Positions 1 to 9,500 of a DNA stretch of 64,000 nt are shown here, one piece after another. The notes beneath the pieces were generated by a model. That model ran no database searches, was not told where the DNA came from, and worked only from the letters and a program-made list of their open reading frames with translations. This stretch comes from Paludibacteraceae bacterium (GTDB lineage: Bacteria > Bacteroidota > Bacteroidia > Bacteroidales > Paludibacteraceae). A program made the translations under genes and the position numbers. The stretch's first letter is position 1. The number at the start of each line of letters is the position of its first letter. The stretch spans positions 1 to 64,000 of the forward strand of contig JAFTCC010000064.1 in NCBI GenBank assembly GCA_017454915.1. The letters are read 5' to 3'.

Positions 1-203
1 CCGTGGGTGGAACCCACGGAACTCGGACACGTCCATTTAATTTAGCCCCGTAGGGGCGACACAGAATTAGCCGTGGGTGGAACCCACGGAACTCGGACAC
101 GTCCATTTAATTTAGCCCCGTAGGGGCGACACAGAATTAGCCGTGGGTGGAACCCACGGAACTCGGACACGTCCATTTGATTTAGCCCCGTAGGGGCGAC
201 ACA
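1..203. repeat. REP-like 70-bp tandem repeat, about 2.9 copies
   Basis: A 70-bp unit repeats head to tail, starting at 1, 71 and 141; the first two copies look identical and the third is truncated after the second palindrome. Each unit holds two palindromes: CCGTGGGT-gga-ACCCACGG and GCCCC-gta-GGGGC. The same palindromes recur at 30.6-31.4 kb and near 59.2 kb, so this is a dispersed intergenic family. The array runs off the left edge. No gene lies between it and position 246. Confidence 0.85.
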
Positions 204-245
204 AAAAAACTAACGCGGTTTATTATTTTCAAATAATTGTAGAAC

Positions 246-1664
246 ATGCGAAAACAAATACTGACACTTCTCACGCTGGCGTTCACCATGCTTGCCGGTG
301 CGCAGCATCCTGCTGTGAACACTCTGACCTCAACCACTAACCTCAAGCACGCTAACATAAGCCTTATGGTCAGGGACATCACCAACAACACTGTTGTGGC
401 GGAATACCGCCCCGATGCACTCACACCGCCAGCGTCGGTCATGAAAACCATAACGACAGCCACGGCACTTGAAATCTTCGGACCTAACTACCTCTACAAG
501 ACGCGCATCGAAACCGACGGCGAAATTAACGCCAGCGGAGTGCTCAACGGCAACATCTACATCGTCGGATGTGGAGACCCCACCATGGGCAGCAAATTTC
601 TCGGCAACGGAGCGTTCCTCAGACTGTGGTGCGACAAAATAGCCGAAAAAGGCATTAAAAAAATCAACGGCAGAGTCATAGCCGACATCTCGCGCTTCGA
701 CATCGAAAACATCAATCCTTTCTGGCTCTGGGAAGACATCGGAAACTACTATGCGCCAGGGGTGTTTGCCATCGCATATTGCGACAACAGCATGGCTATT
801 CACCTGCGCACACAAGGTAACGGCAAACCCGTCATCATCGAATCAATAGCTCCTGAAATCGACTCGCTATCGTTTGTAAACAACATAACCTGCAATGCCA
901 GCCTTCCCACTACCAACATATATGTCCGCGGACTGCCACTCGTCAACACTCGTGTGCTGACTGGCAATGCAAGCGACTTAAAGGAAACTTTCTCCGTCTC
1001 GGGCGACCTGCCTAACCCCGCGCTGCTTCTCGCATCCGACTTCACAAAAGCCCTGCGAGAGAGAAACATTGGCATCACCGGCAAACCCACGTACACACAA
1101 ACAGCTGACACAGCAAAGCATCAGCTGCTCTTTATTCACGCCTCGCCATCACTGGCGGAAATAGCCAAACTCACCAACTTCAAGAGCAACAACATGTACG
1201 CTGAACATATTTTCCGTCTCATAGGCAGCCGTGGCGTTGACATATCCACCCAAGCCAATGCCGCCGGAACCATTATCAACTACTGGAAGGGTAAAGTGCC
1301 ATCCATGCAGTGGAACAACATCTGCGACGGCTCGGGACTGTCGCCGGTGGACAGGGTCAGCGCTGCCAGCATCGTCGATATGCTTGTATATATGACCAAC
1401 AGCAACAAATATGAGGCGTTCTTCAACTCTCTGCCGCTTGCCGGAAAAGACGGGACGGTGCGCAACTTCCTCTCACAAACACCGCTTACTAAACGCGTCA
1501 GGTGCAAGTCTGGCACCACGAGCCGCATTAAAAGCTACGCCGGTTATGCCGACGGACCAAGCGGACACAAATACGCGTTTGCTGTAATCATCGCCGACCC
1601 CGACTGCAAGACCAACGCCGTAACCAAATACATCGAACAACTGCTCGTCAGTACCTGCAAATAA
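246..1664 (+). CDS. dacB: D-alanyl-D-alanine carboxypeptidase/endopeptidase, PBP4 family (peptidase S13)
   Basis: This is a 472-residue low-molecular-weight penicillin-binding protein that trims or opens peptidoglycan cross-links in the periplasm. An N-terminal signal peptide (residues 1-20, ending LAGAQ) exports it. The three active-site motifs of serine DD-peptidases are visible: SxxK as S64-V-M-K67, SxN as S314-N-N316, and KTG-like K421-S-G-T424. The long insert between the first two motifs is typical of the S13 family. The ATG at 246 is directly followed by the signal peptide, so the start is secure. It is a monocistronic gene facing the amylase gene, with a shared hairpin terminator between them. 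No clear TAnnTTTG promoter is visible in the short stretch after the REP array. Confidence 0.93.
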   Translation: MRKQILTLLTLAFTMLAGAQHPAVNTLTSTTNLKHANISLMVRDITNNTVVAEYRPDALTPPASVMKTITTATALEIFGPNYLYKTRIETDGEINASGVLNGNIYIVGCGDPTMGSKFLGNGAFLRLWCDKIAEKGIKKINGRVIADISRFDIENINPFWLWEDIGNYYAPGVFAIAYCDNSMAIHLRTQGNGKPVIIESIAPEIDSLSFVNNITCNASLPTTNIYVRGLPLVNTRVLTGNASDLKETFSVSGDLPNPALLLASDFTKALRERNIGITGKPTYTQTADTAKHQLLFIHASPSLAEIAKLTNFKSNNMYAEHIFRLIGSRGVDISTQANAAGTIINYWKGKVPSMQWNNICDGSGLSPVDRVSAASIVDMLVYMTNSNKYEAFFNSLPLAGKDGTVRNFLSQTPLTKRVRCKSGTTSRIKSYAGYADGPSGHKYAFAVIIADPDCKTNAVTKYIEQLLVSTCK

Positions 1665-1707
1665 ATTCTCCCTTTAGGTTATATAACCGATTTTGACAAC
1701 GCGAAAC

Positions 1708-1740
1708 AACGCGGGGCTGCCTGATTGGCAGCCCCGCGTT
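1708..1740. terminator. Bidirectional intrinsic terminator between dacB and the amylase gene
   Basis: A perfect 13-bp GC-rich stem (AACGCGGGGCTGC, 1708-1720, with its complement at 1728-1740) closes a 7-base loop. It is followed by TTTCA on the plus strand and TTGTTT on the minus strand. It sits between two convergent stop codons, so it probably ends both transcripts. Confidence 0.8.
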
Positions 1741-1746
1741 TCATGT

Positions 1747-4578
1747 TCACATCACTATGACTTTTCGTGTCGCTGTTGCTGTGCGGACCAGATATATGCC
1801 GCGCGTCAGTGTGAGTGTCAGTTCCTGTGTCCAGTGCGACACTCCGACAGCGCGCCCCGAGGCGTCGTAAACAGCCACGGACTGCGGTTGCGCAATTTCT
1901 ATGCTTAGCACGTTGCCTGACACGCTCACTGTCAACCCGTCGGCGACGTCAGCACCGTCAAGCGCAGTAATCTCACCGCTGCTTGCCCAACGCTCCACAA
2001 TGTCCTCTTTGCTGTACGTGCGGTTAGTCACATCGCTGCCGTCCGACTTTAGTTCCACGCATTTCCAATCTGCGCAGCACGAGTACTTATAAACCATGTC
2101 TGTTGTGGTGCTCTCAAGCGTTATAGAATATTTGCGTTCCCCTACTTGCTGCATTGGCGTGAAGGTGTTCCAGTTCCATTCTCCGGCTATGTAGCACGCC
2201 GCGGTGCCTTGCGGCACGCTAACTGTGTAAGTTACGCCAGTGGGCAAGGGCTTGCCGGCACCTTCTATAACTATGCGGCGGTGGGCAATGCTGATGCTGA
2301 CTTCCTGCGCTTCCAACACGTGAAGCAACACATTGCCGTCGGCGTCACCTTCCGCAAAAATGGTCTCACCCTTTACGGCCCCGAGGTCGGCATACCCGAA
2401 ATTGGTGTCCCAAGTGCCTGTGGTAATCTTAAAGGTGTATATTCCGGCGTTTAAGTTCTTGAACGTGTACTTGCCATCAGACATTAGCAGCGCATCGGGT
2501 TCCCAACTGCCTGCAAGGTCCTTGCCGGTGAGGTAGTACTGCGTGGTCTGCGGCAGGTCGCCCACGGTTACGGATTTGGGCACATAAACGCGGTACCCGT
2601 AACCTTCTGCGGCTATCTTATAGTCGCTGCCGGGCTCATGACCATAGATGTCGGCGCCAACGCGAAGTATCAGATAGCCTTTGGTGCCTTGTATCGCTGC
2701 GCGATAGGTGTTGTCGCCTGTCTCCGAATCATCGACGGCACTCGTGCTGTTGACGCCTACGGCATGGCGGGCGTCTATTAGCGCGTTTATCTCGGTGGGG
2801 AAGGATTTCCAGTGCGGGTAGAACACACAAGGCACGCCGGGCATTGACAACAGGTAAGCGTACGCCTGCATGATTTTGTGCTTACCGTCGCCCACCTTGG
2901 CAAGGCAGCTGCCGTTGCGGTAGGTGTCGTGGTTATCAACGAAGGTTACGGCATACCGCGCGTTGCCGGCTCCAAGCATGCCTTTGCCACGCAGGTTCTC
3001 AAACGCTGCCGCGCCTACACCTTCGTTTATGGCTTGGTATTTTGTGGCAAAGTCGAAGAGCATGGAGCCGGGGTTGGCGGCGTCCCACGGCTTGTCATAG
3101 TCGCCCGACGGACGGCAGTACTTCAAAAAGTCGGCAAGCACGCCCTCATTGCCCTCCCACATCTCTATCACTGACATATAGGGGTCGGAAACGTAGTTGT
3201 ACTCGTTGAAATACGTGGGCGAGAAGCCTTTGCCCATGTCCCAGCGCCATGCGTCATAGCCTATCACATTCTTAAGCCACAGCAGGTAGGCTTTCACGTC
3301 GTTGCGCACGTAGTGGCTGGTGTGGTCAAGGTCGCGCGCTCCGGACCATGCGCCCCACACGCCGTCAACTTGGTCTACGCCCTGATAGCCGGTGTCGTTG
3401 TTGCCCGTGGCGCGGCAACCGTTGTTACCTTTGTTGACCTCGTCGTCTTTGCAGATATGTTCCGCTGTCAGCTGAAACGAGCCGTAATCGCCAAAATCAT
3501 CGGGGTAGAAGTCACACCAAGTGGACTTGTTGTCGCGGTGGTTGACGACGATGTCTGCCATCACTTTCACGCCCTGGGAATGCAGGTCACCTATGAGTTT
3601 CTTGAGCTGTGCCGACGAGCCCCACTCGCTGTTCTGATTGCTCCACTGTTTGGGGTGATAGCCAGTGCCGGCACCCATAGCAGAGGGTGGCAGCCACACG
3701 ATGTCGAAACGGCTCAAGGCAGCGGCTTGCGCGTCAAGGGTCTCCCATTTGGTGTTATAACTGAACTCTGCTTCCGAACCACCATAGCCGTCGTAGTAGA
3801 ATCCCTGAAGCATCACATCGCGCATAGCGGGTTTGACATAATAGCAGCCCACATTGCCGCCCATGCCGCCGCAGTTTGGCCTGCCGCCCGGAACACTCAC
3901 GCTGATTTTGCCGCCCACGAACGAAATCGTCACATCTGCGGCTTCCGAAAGGGTGAAACTGATGTTGCCGCCATACTCGCCCGACTCCTCACACGCTATC
4001 GTCGTGGACCGGCAGTCGAGCGACTCATAGCCAAACGACACATCCCACGTGCCGGCGGTGATTTTGAACTCATATTTGCCCGAGGCGAGGGCGGTGTAAG
4101 TGTGAGAGCCGTCAATGAGTTCGTCGCCCTTCACGTTCCAGCCGTTCATTGTCCCTGCCACGTAATAACGCTTGCTGCCCGACCCGTCGTCATAATAACT
4201 CCATGCGCTTGTCGCGCCGTCCCATACGCCCGAGGGCACCGTGAAGAGGTTGTTCACGCCGTCGTAGGTCAGGTCACCGGTCTGGTTCCACTTGTTGTCC
4301 CAGTTGTTCGACGTAGTGCTGCCGTTCATGCGGCAGAAAATCACTTTGTCCCAACTGCCCGAGGGAGCTGTGGCAAGATAATACGACGTGCCGCTCACTG
4401 TGGACATCCCAACCCAGGCGTTGACGCTGCCGCTGAAAAAATATGCCGCAAAACGAGCATTGTCCTTCTTCCAGTCGCTGCTCGGAGAGAGGTACAAATT
4501 CGTGCCGCCCGGTATCGACACGCCAAAGACATGGAAATATGCGAAAAAAGACAACAGGGTAAATAAAAAACGTTTCAT
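1747..4578 (-). CDS. Secreted GH13 alpha-amylase with starch-binding modules and a T9SS sorting domain
   Basis: This is a 943-residue secreted starch hydrolase. After a signal peptide (about residues 1-19) come N-terminal beta-sandwich modules; the one near residues 138-195 (YYVAGTMNGW) closely resembles another after the catalytic domain (YYLTGKDLAGSWEP), so the modules were duplicated. A third, CBM20-like module (CYIAGEWNWNTF) follows. The (beta/alpha)8 catalytic domain spans about residues 250-640 and carries the GH13 residues: nucleophile D447 (DAWRWDMG), acid/base E472 (SVIEMWEG) and D551 in VDNHDTYRNG. The last 75 or so residues (VYDASGRAVG ... GIYLVRTATATRKVIVM) form a type A T9SS C-terminal domain, so export through the type IX system and cell-surface or extracellular action are expected. 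Exact polymer preference cannot be read from the sequence. A long open frame antisense to it is a coding shadow. Confidence 0.93.
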   Translation of the reverse strand: MKRFLFTLLSFFAYFHVFGVSIPGGTNLYLSPSSDWKKDNARFAAYFFSGSVNAWVGMSTVSGTSYYLATAPSGSWDKVIFCRMNGSTTSNNWDNKWNQTGDLTYDGVNNLFTVPSGVWDGATSAWSYYDDGSGSKRYYVAGTMNGWNVKGDELIDGSHTYTALASGKYEFKITAGTWDVSFGYESLDCRSTTIACEESGEYGGNISFTLSEAADVTISFVGGKISVSVPGGRPNCGGMGGNVGCYYVKPAMRDVMLQGFYYDGYGGSEAEFSYNTKWETLDAQAAALSRFDIVWLPPSAMGAGTGYHPKQWSNQNSEWGSSAQLKKLIGDLHSQGVKVMADIVVNHRDNKSTWCDFYPDDFGDYGSFQLTAEHICKDDEVNKGNNGCRATGNNDTGYQGVDQVDGVWGAWSGARDLDHTSHYVRNDVKAYLLWLKNVIGYDAWRWDMGKGFSPTYFNEYNYVSDPYMSVIEMWEGNEGVLADFLKYCRPSGDYDKPWDAANPGSMLFDFATKYQAINEGVGAAAFENLRGKGMLGAGNARYAVTFVDNHDTYRNGSCLAKVGDGKHKIMQAYAYLLSMPGVPCVFYPHWKSFPTEINALIDARHAVGVNSTSAVDDSETGDNTYRAAIQGTKGYLILRVGADIYGHEPGSDYKIAAEGYGYRVYVPKSVTVGDLPQTTQYYLTGKDLAGSWEPDALLMSDGKYTFKNLNAGIYTFKITTGTWDTNFGYADLGAVKGETIFAEGDADGNVLLHVLEAQEVSISIAHRRIVIEGAGKPLPTGVTYTVSVPQGTAACYIAGEWNWNTFTPMQQVGERKYSITLESTTTDMVYKYSCCADWKCVELKSDGSDVTNRTYSKEDIVERWASSGEITALDGADVADGLTVSVSGNVLSIEIAQPQSVAVYDASGRAVGVSHWTQELTLTLTRGIYLVRTATATRKVIVM

Positions 4579-4628
4579 GGCAGTGAAATTATGTGAACTT
4601 AAAAAGGTTATTACATCAGCTCCATCCG

Positions 4629-4867
4629 TTCAACCCGCGAACCGCAATTTTCGTTTCATCCGTTCAATCCGCGAACCTAAATATTCGTTTCATTCGTTCA
4701 ACCCGCGAACCTAAATATCAGCTCAATCCGTGAACCGCAATATTCGTTTCATTCGTTAAATCCGCGAACCGCAATATTCGTTTCATTCGTTCAATCCGCG
4801 AACCGCAATATTCGTTTCATCCGTTCAACCCGCGAACCTGAATATCAGCTCAACCCGCGAACCGCAA
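4629..4867. repeat. 34-bp tandem repeat array, about 8 units
   Basis: Imperfect head-to-tail units of about 34 bp share the core CCGCGAACC followed by an A/T-rich stretch and TTCGTTTCATTCGTT. Two units are shortened to about 29 bp and carry ATCAGCTC in place of the TTCGTTTCATTC end. The array lies upstream of the amylase start codon (4578) and may be in or near its promoter region. There are no unique spacers. The 746-bp interval 4579-5324 otherwise holds a CTAG array and a tRNA gene. Confidence 0.85.
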
Positions 4868-4947
4868 AGATAGAAAAAAGTTTCCAAACTCCGCAAAACT
4901 ATGCTCCAAACATCATTATTTCAACGACTAACAGCAAATTTACCCAA

Positions 4948-5083
4948 CTAGAAAAACTAGCCCAACTAGAATTACTAGAATTACTAGCCAAACTAGAAAA
5001 ACTAGAATTACTAGAAAAACTAAAATTACTAGAAAAACTAGCCAAACTAGAAAAACTAGCCAAACTAGAAAAACTAGCCAAAC
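4948..5083. repeat. CTAG-rich tandem array
   Basis: An array built from 8-9-bp words such as AAACTAGCC, AAAACTAG and ATTACTAG; about 14 CTAG tetranucleotides occur in 136 bp. Similar arrays lie near 16870-16912, 17627-17665 and 19948-20012. The array lies just beyond the tRNA terminator. The open frame it creates on the minus strand (Ser/Ala/Phe repeats) is an artefact of the repeat. Confidence 0.85.
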
Positions 5084-5087
5084 ACAA

Positions 5088-5120
5088 AAAGGCGAGCACT
5101 TTTTTCAAGTGTTCGCCTTT
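5088..5120 (-). terminator. Intrinsic terminator of the tRNA-Pro gene
   Basis: Arms at 5088-5101 and 5107-5120 pair over 14 positions with one A-C mismatch on the minus strand. On that strand the hairpin is followed by TTTTTGTG. It lies 9 bp beyond the 3' end of the tRNA. Confidence 0.8.
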
Positions 5121-5128
5121 CGCTTCAG

Positions 5129-5202
5129 TCGGGATGACAGGATTTGAACCTGCGACAACACGCCCCCCAGACGTGGACTCTACCGGGCTGAGCTACATCC
5201 CG
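5129..5202 (-). tRNA. tRNA-Pro (anticodon GGG)
   Basis: Read on the minus strand, the 74-nt gene starts CGGGATG and ends CATCCCG-A, giving a perfect 7-bp acceptor stem and discriminator A. The anticodon arm is CACGT-CTGGGGG-GCGTG, so the 7-base loop has T33, anticodon GGG and G37, as in proline tRNAs. The T arm contains GGTTCAAATCC. The 3' CCA is not encoded. A Bacteroidota promoter precedes it and a terminator follows, so it is an independent single-tRNA transcript. Confidence 0.95.
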
Positions 5203-5230
5203 AATACCAAGACTTTTCGTTTTGGGACTG

Positions 5231-5262
5231 CAAAGTTAACACTTTTTTCTAATTCCGCCAAA
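5231..5262 (-). promoter_or_regulatory. Promoter of tRNA-Pro
   Basis: On the minus strand a -33 TTTG (complement of 5259-5262) lies 20 bp before a -7 TAACTTTG (complement of 5231-5238). This matches the Bacteroidota primary sigma consensus and predicts a start near 5224, about 20 nt before the mature tRNA. Confidence 0.8.
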
Positions 5263-5324
5263 CTTTTTTACAAAAAAAAGTGGCACATTGTTTGATTGAC
5301 AAAAGGGAAAGGACAAAGAGCATC

Positions 5325-5912
5325 ATGTATCGCGCATTTTTAATATGGTTGCTTGCCCTCACGGCTTTTTTACCGGCCATGGCGGACGACGACATCAGCC
5401 AAGACCTCGTCAGGTGCGTCGTGCACAACGGCGACACCATGCCATACGTGCAACTCAAGCCCATATACTGCTTCGGACCGCTCAAATTCAAAAACAAAAG
5501 GCAGGAAAAATTCTACTGGCGAACCGTACGCGACGTGAAAAAAACGCTACCATACGCCAAAATCATCAGCATCGAGTACCAACGGGTAGAAAAAGACCTC
5601 GCTAACATTAAAACTGAGCGGGAACGCAAAAAATACCTCAACGAGTTCGAAAAAGACCTGCTCCGGAAATACAAGCCAGCCTTGAGCAACTTCTCCGCAA
5701 AACAAGGGCAAATGCTCATGAAACTCGTGGACAGGGAGTGCCACATCACAAGTTACGAACTCATCAAACTCTACCGAGGCAAAATAGCCGCAGGATTCTG
5801 GCAGGGACTCGCAAAACTCTTCGGCAACGACCTCAAGGAAGAGTATGACGGAAAGGACAAAGACCAAATCGTCGAGCGAGTCATCATCCTCGTCGAAAAC
5901 GGACAATTGTAA
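5325..5912 (+). CDS. DUF4294 family exported protein
   Basis: A 195-residue protein resembling DUF4294, a family of unknown function restricted to Bacteroidota. The ATG at 5325 begins a signal peptide (MYRAFLIWLLALTAFLPAMA) followed by DDDISQDL, so this start is preferred over an in-frame GTG at 5280. The mature part has the family pattern: a beta-rich start (VHNGDTMPYVQLKPIYCFG), a highly charged helical middle rich in Lys/Arg/Glu with coiled-coil potential, and a helical end (LYRGKIAAGFWQGLAKLFG). It is probably periplasmic. It stands alone between the tRNA and repeat-rich DNA. The DUF4294 assignment is from memory of the family pattern. Confidence 0.8.
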   Translation: MYRAFLIWLLALTAFLPAMADDDISQDLVRCVVHNGDTMPYVQLKPIYCFGPLKFKNKRQEKFYWRTVRDVKKTLPYAKIISIEYQRVEKDLANIKTERERKKYLNEFEKDLLRKYKPALSNFSAKQGQMLMKLVDRECHITSYELIKLYRGKIAAGFWQGLAKLFGNDLKEEYDGKDKDQIVERVIILVENGQL

Positions 5913-5919
5913 AAAAGAT

Positions 5920-6018
5920 TTCCCGTTTTCCTGCCCTTCGATTCCTCGATTATCCGATTTCCCCTTTTCCCGATTTCCCGTTTTCCCGTTTTTTCGATTT
6001 CCCGATTTCCCGTTTTTC
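5920..6018. repeat. Degenerate pyrimidine-rich repeat (GATTTCCCGTTTTCCCG-like)
   Basis: About 100 bp immediately after the DUF4294 stop codon consist of short words TTTCCCG, TTTTCCCG and CGATTTCC in irregular order, all C/T-rich on this strand. It abuts the ordered 40-bp array that follows. The whole 597-bp gap 5913-6509 holds these repeats, then a promoter and a long leader. Confidence 0.7.
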
Positions 6019-6020
6019 AG

Positions 6021-6180
6021 CCCACTCCATTCCTCCATTCCTCCGTAGAACCTTTCCCGCCCCACTCCATTACTCCATTCCTCCGTAGAACCTTTTCAGC
6101 CCCACTCCATTCCTCCACCACTCCGTAGAACCTTTCCCGCCCCACTCCATTCCTCCATTCCTCCGTAGAGCATTTGCCGA
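6021..6180. repeat. Four 40-bp tandem repeats
   Basis: Four head-to-tail units of exactly 40 bp start at 6021, 6061, 6101 and 6141. The consensus opens CCCACTCCATTCCTCCATTC and continues CTCCGTAGAACCTTTCCCGC. Differences are single substitutions plus a short changed block in unit 3. The array lies 60 bp upstream of the promoter of the giant surface protein gene. No coding potential is credible. Confidence 0.9.
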
Positions 6181-6240
6181 GGCATTTGCTTGTAAGATGT
6201 GGAAATTTTGACTCCGCGATGTAAATTTTTCGCCAAAAGT

Positions 6241-6271
6241 TTTGCCGTATAAATAATATTGTGTAACTTTG
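6241..6271 (+). promoter_or_regulatory. Promoter of the giant T9SS cargo gene
   Basis: TTTG at 6241-6244 and TAACTTTG at 6264-6271, separated by 19 bp, match the Bacteroidota promoter. Transcription should start near 6278, leaving a leader of about 230 nt. Confidence 0.8.
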
Positions 6272-6277
6272 CGTATT

Positions 6278-6509
6278 AATGCTATGCTATTGCTGTGCAA
6301 AAACGTGAGATACCGGCGATTAACAGAAGTTCACGCGGAGTTGCATGTTATTGCAGAAAGTTGATAATTAGATTGTTATTCGCCCCACCGCAAGTCGCTG
6401 GCGCGACATGCGGTTACAACATAGACGACCGCTTCACGGTCGCTCATACGGTTATCAATCGAAAACCGCTATGCGGTAATAATAAAAAAATAAAAAAATA
6501 TAAAATATT
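6278..6509 (+). promoter_or_regulatory. Long 5' leader with hairpins
   Basis: The leader contains two short perfect stems near its 3' end, CGACCG-cttca-CGGTCG (about 6424-6440) and ACCGC-tat-GCGGT (about 6466-6478), followed by an A-rich stretch directly before the ATG. A-rich sequence before the start is typical for efficient translation without Shine-Dalgarno pairing in this phylum. A regulatory role for the hairpins is inference. Confidence 0.4.
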
Positions 6510-9500
6510 ATGAAAGCAAATTTACTTTCTTCAACATTGAGAGGCTGGGGCAGGGCGCTCCGCGGCCTCCTCACCCCGGCCACATACCGCACAGCGGGCG
6601 GCACACACGTCACCACGGGCGGCACAGGGGCATCGTTCTCGCACACCGCGCGCCACACGTTGCGCGCGCTCCTCGTGCTGGCAACACTCGCACTCACAAC
6701 AACAACGGCGTGGTCGCAGACGACTGTGTTCAGCGATGATTTTAGTAATTGCACTGCTACTAATACTGGTACAGCAATAACCACAAGAACTGGTTGGAGC
6801 GCATTTACCTATGTGTACCAGCACTTCGGTTCTGCTAGATTTGGAACTAGTAAAAAATCAGGAAGCATTACTACCAGCACATTAGGCGCAACGGCTAATG
6901 GAAAAACCGTTACATTAACTTTCCATGCTGCATGTTGGAATACTGACGGAGGAAACTTAAATGTTACAGTTTCAGGTGGCGGCACAATATCTGGTAACAC
7001 GACAATTAGCGGTAGCACATATAAAACAACAAGTACTTCGGGAGCGGTAAATTGGTCTGGTGCGACAACATTCACTTGTACCATTTCCAATTGCACATCT
7101 TCCACAACTGTTACGTTTGCAAGTAGTAAAAAACGTTTCATCATTGATGATGTCTTAATTACCGTGCCAGGTGGCACCGTCGATGTCACGGGTGTGTCGC
7201 TTAACCCGACGAGTAAGACCTTCACTTGCCCGACTGGCACGCAGACTATAACCGCTACCGTGTCGCCATCTGACGCATCCAACAAGACGGTAACATGGTC
7301 GTCGAGCAACACCTCTGTCGCCACCGTTAGCAGCGCCGGTGTCGTTACCGCCGTCAGCGCGGGCACTGCCACCATCACCGCCACAGCCACCAACGGCACA
7401 GAGGCCACCACGGACGACAAGACCGCCACCTGCTCTGTCACCGTGCAGGACACTAAAGTAACTTCGCTGTCGCTCAGCAGCAGTACACTATCGCTGACCT
7501 GCGGAGGCAGCACCTCAACGCTGACTGCCACAGCAACGCCGTCTGGCGCCTGCAACAAGAACGTTACATGGTCGTCAAGCAACACCTCAGTTGCCACCGT
7601 TAGCACTGCCGGTGTCGTAACACCAGTGGCGGCCGGCACAGCCAACATCACCGCCACTGCTGCCGACGGCAGCGGCAAGACTGCCACATGCAACGTCACT
7701 GTCAACAGCGCAGGCACATGCGCCACGCCGACTTTCTCCGTTGCGGCAGGGACATATACCTCTGTTCAGAGCGTCACGCTCGCATGCGCTACATCAGGGG
7801 CGACAATACGTTATACCACCAACGGCACCAACCCAACGGCTACAACAGGCACAGTATATTCCGGAGCCATAACGGTCAGCAGCACGCAGACCATTAAGGC
7901 AATAGCATATAAGAGTTGTTACAACAACTCCTCCGTGGCTTCCGCTGCATATACCATCAACCTGCCCTCTTACACCGTAAAATGGTATGTGGGCAACGAC
8001 AGCGGCACGGCGGAAAAATCAGAAACGGTTGTGTCTGGCAACACCTCAACGCCGCCCACAGTCGCCGACGGCGCGCTGGGAGGCACATGCTCCGCCAAGG
8101 TATTCATGGGCTGGACGGAAACATGGATAGGCTCCACAGGCACTAACACGGTTCCCTCCGACCTCAGCCTCTGGACCACACCGCCCACCATAACATCCGA
8201 CAGAACCTTCTACGCCGTATTCGCAACGGAAACGACAACTCCAGGAAGTGAGGAAGAAGTTTCTAATGAGTTGACGTTCTCGGGTACAAATGGAGAAGTT
8301 TATACAAGTTACACTGTTACTACTGGAGTAACAATAAGTGCTACCAAGGGCGGAACTAATGATCCCAAGTTTTATACTTCCGATAATACATGGCGTTTCT
8401 ATAACGGTGGTACTTGTACAGTTACGTCTACTGTTGGCAATATCACGAAAATTGAATTCACGGCTTCTGCTATATATTTGGGTAATCCTGATTCAGGAAC
8501 ATATTCTAACAAGGTTTGGACAGGAGATGCTAGTTCAGTTACTTTCTCAAATACAGGTACTACCAAGCTTACAAAAGTTAAAGTAACTTATAAAACAGGT
8601 ACTCCATCCACCACGACCTATTCCGACTATATCACTTCCTGCGCGGCTCCGACCTGCACGGCAGCTCCTACAGTTGCGACTGGCAGTTACAGCGGTCTCT
8701 CGGCAACTGGCGTGACGCTGACGAACACCGGCGGCATCACGAGCCTTGGCACCGGCACCTGCTCCATAACTTCATACGGCTGGGTTTACGGCACTTCGGC
8801 AGACCCGGCTATCGGCGGAACGGGCGTTACGCAAATTGAGAAAGGCATGTCATACACCACCGTTAACACCTCTTTTGGCAACTCCACCGCCATTACGGGA
8901 CTTGTGCCCGGCACGACATACCATGTGCGCACCTACGCCACCAACGGTGCCGGCACAGGCTACGGCGATGACTACACCTTCACCACCACGGCATACACCG
9001 TCACCCTCAACGCCGGCAGCGGCACTGTGACAGGCTCACCGCTCTCGACCGTCAACGGCACGGTAACACTGCTGCCGGCAACGCCAACAAGCGCATGCTC
9101 AGGCTCGCCATTCAACTGGACGTTCGCGGGTTGGTCAACAGATAGCATTGCGGCCAATACAACTACCGAACCCTCGCTCATCGCTTCCGGCTCATACACG
9201 CCCACAGGCAATACCATCCTCTACGCGGTTTACACGCGGACGGTGACAACAACTGGCGGTTCTGGCAACTATGAGCTTGTGGAGAGCGACCTTGGTACTG
9301 CATGGGCAGGTGATTACCTGATTGCCTACAGCAGCACTATTTTTGCGGACGGACGTGTCAATGGTACAGGAACCGGTGCACTTGGTGCGCAAAATACGTA
9401 CGTTAATCCCGGCTCAAACCTCAGTGGCAAGACGGTAGCTGCAACGTGGGGTGACACATATAATGTAACCCTTGAGGAAATTACTTCCGGAAGCAACACC

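Noticed and set aside
3313-4566. Long open frame (417 codons) antisense to the amylase gene
   Set aside because: It mirrors the GC-rich codon pattern of the amylase gene, whose catalytic residues and signal peptide are clear; the antisense product has no recognisable features.
4629-4867. Possible CRISPR array
   Set aside because: Units are contiguous with no unique spacers between repeats, vary in sequence and length, and no cas gene is nearby.
4899-5108. Open frame with a signal-like start and Ser/Ala/Phe repeats on the minus strand
   Set aside because: It is created by the CTAG array and the tRNA terminator; the repeat is not codon-periodic.
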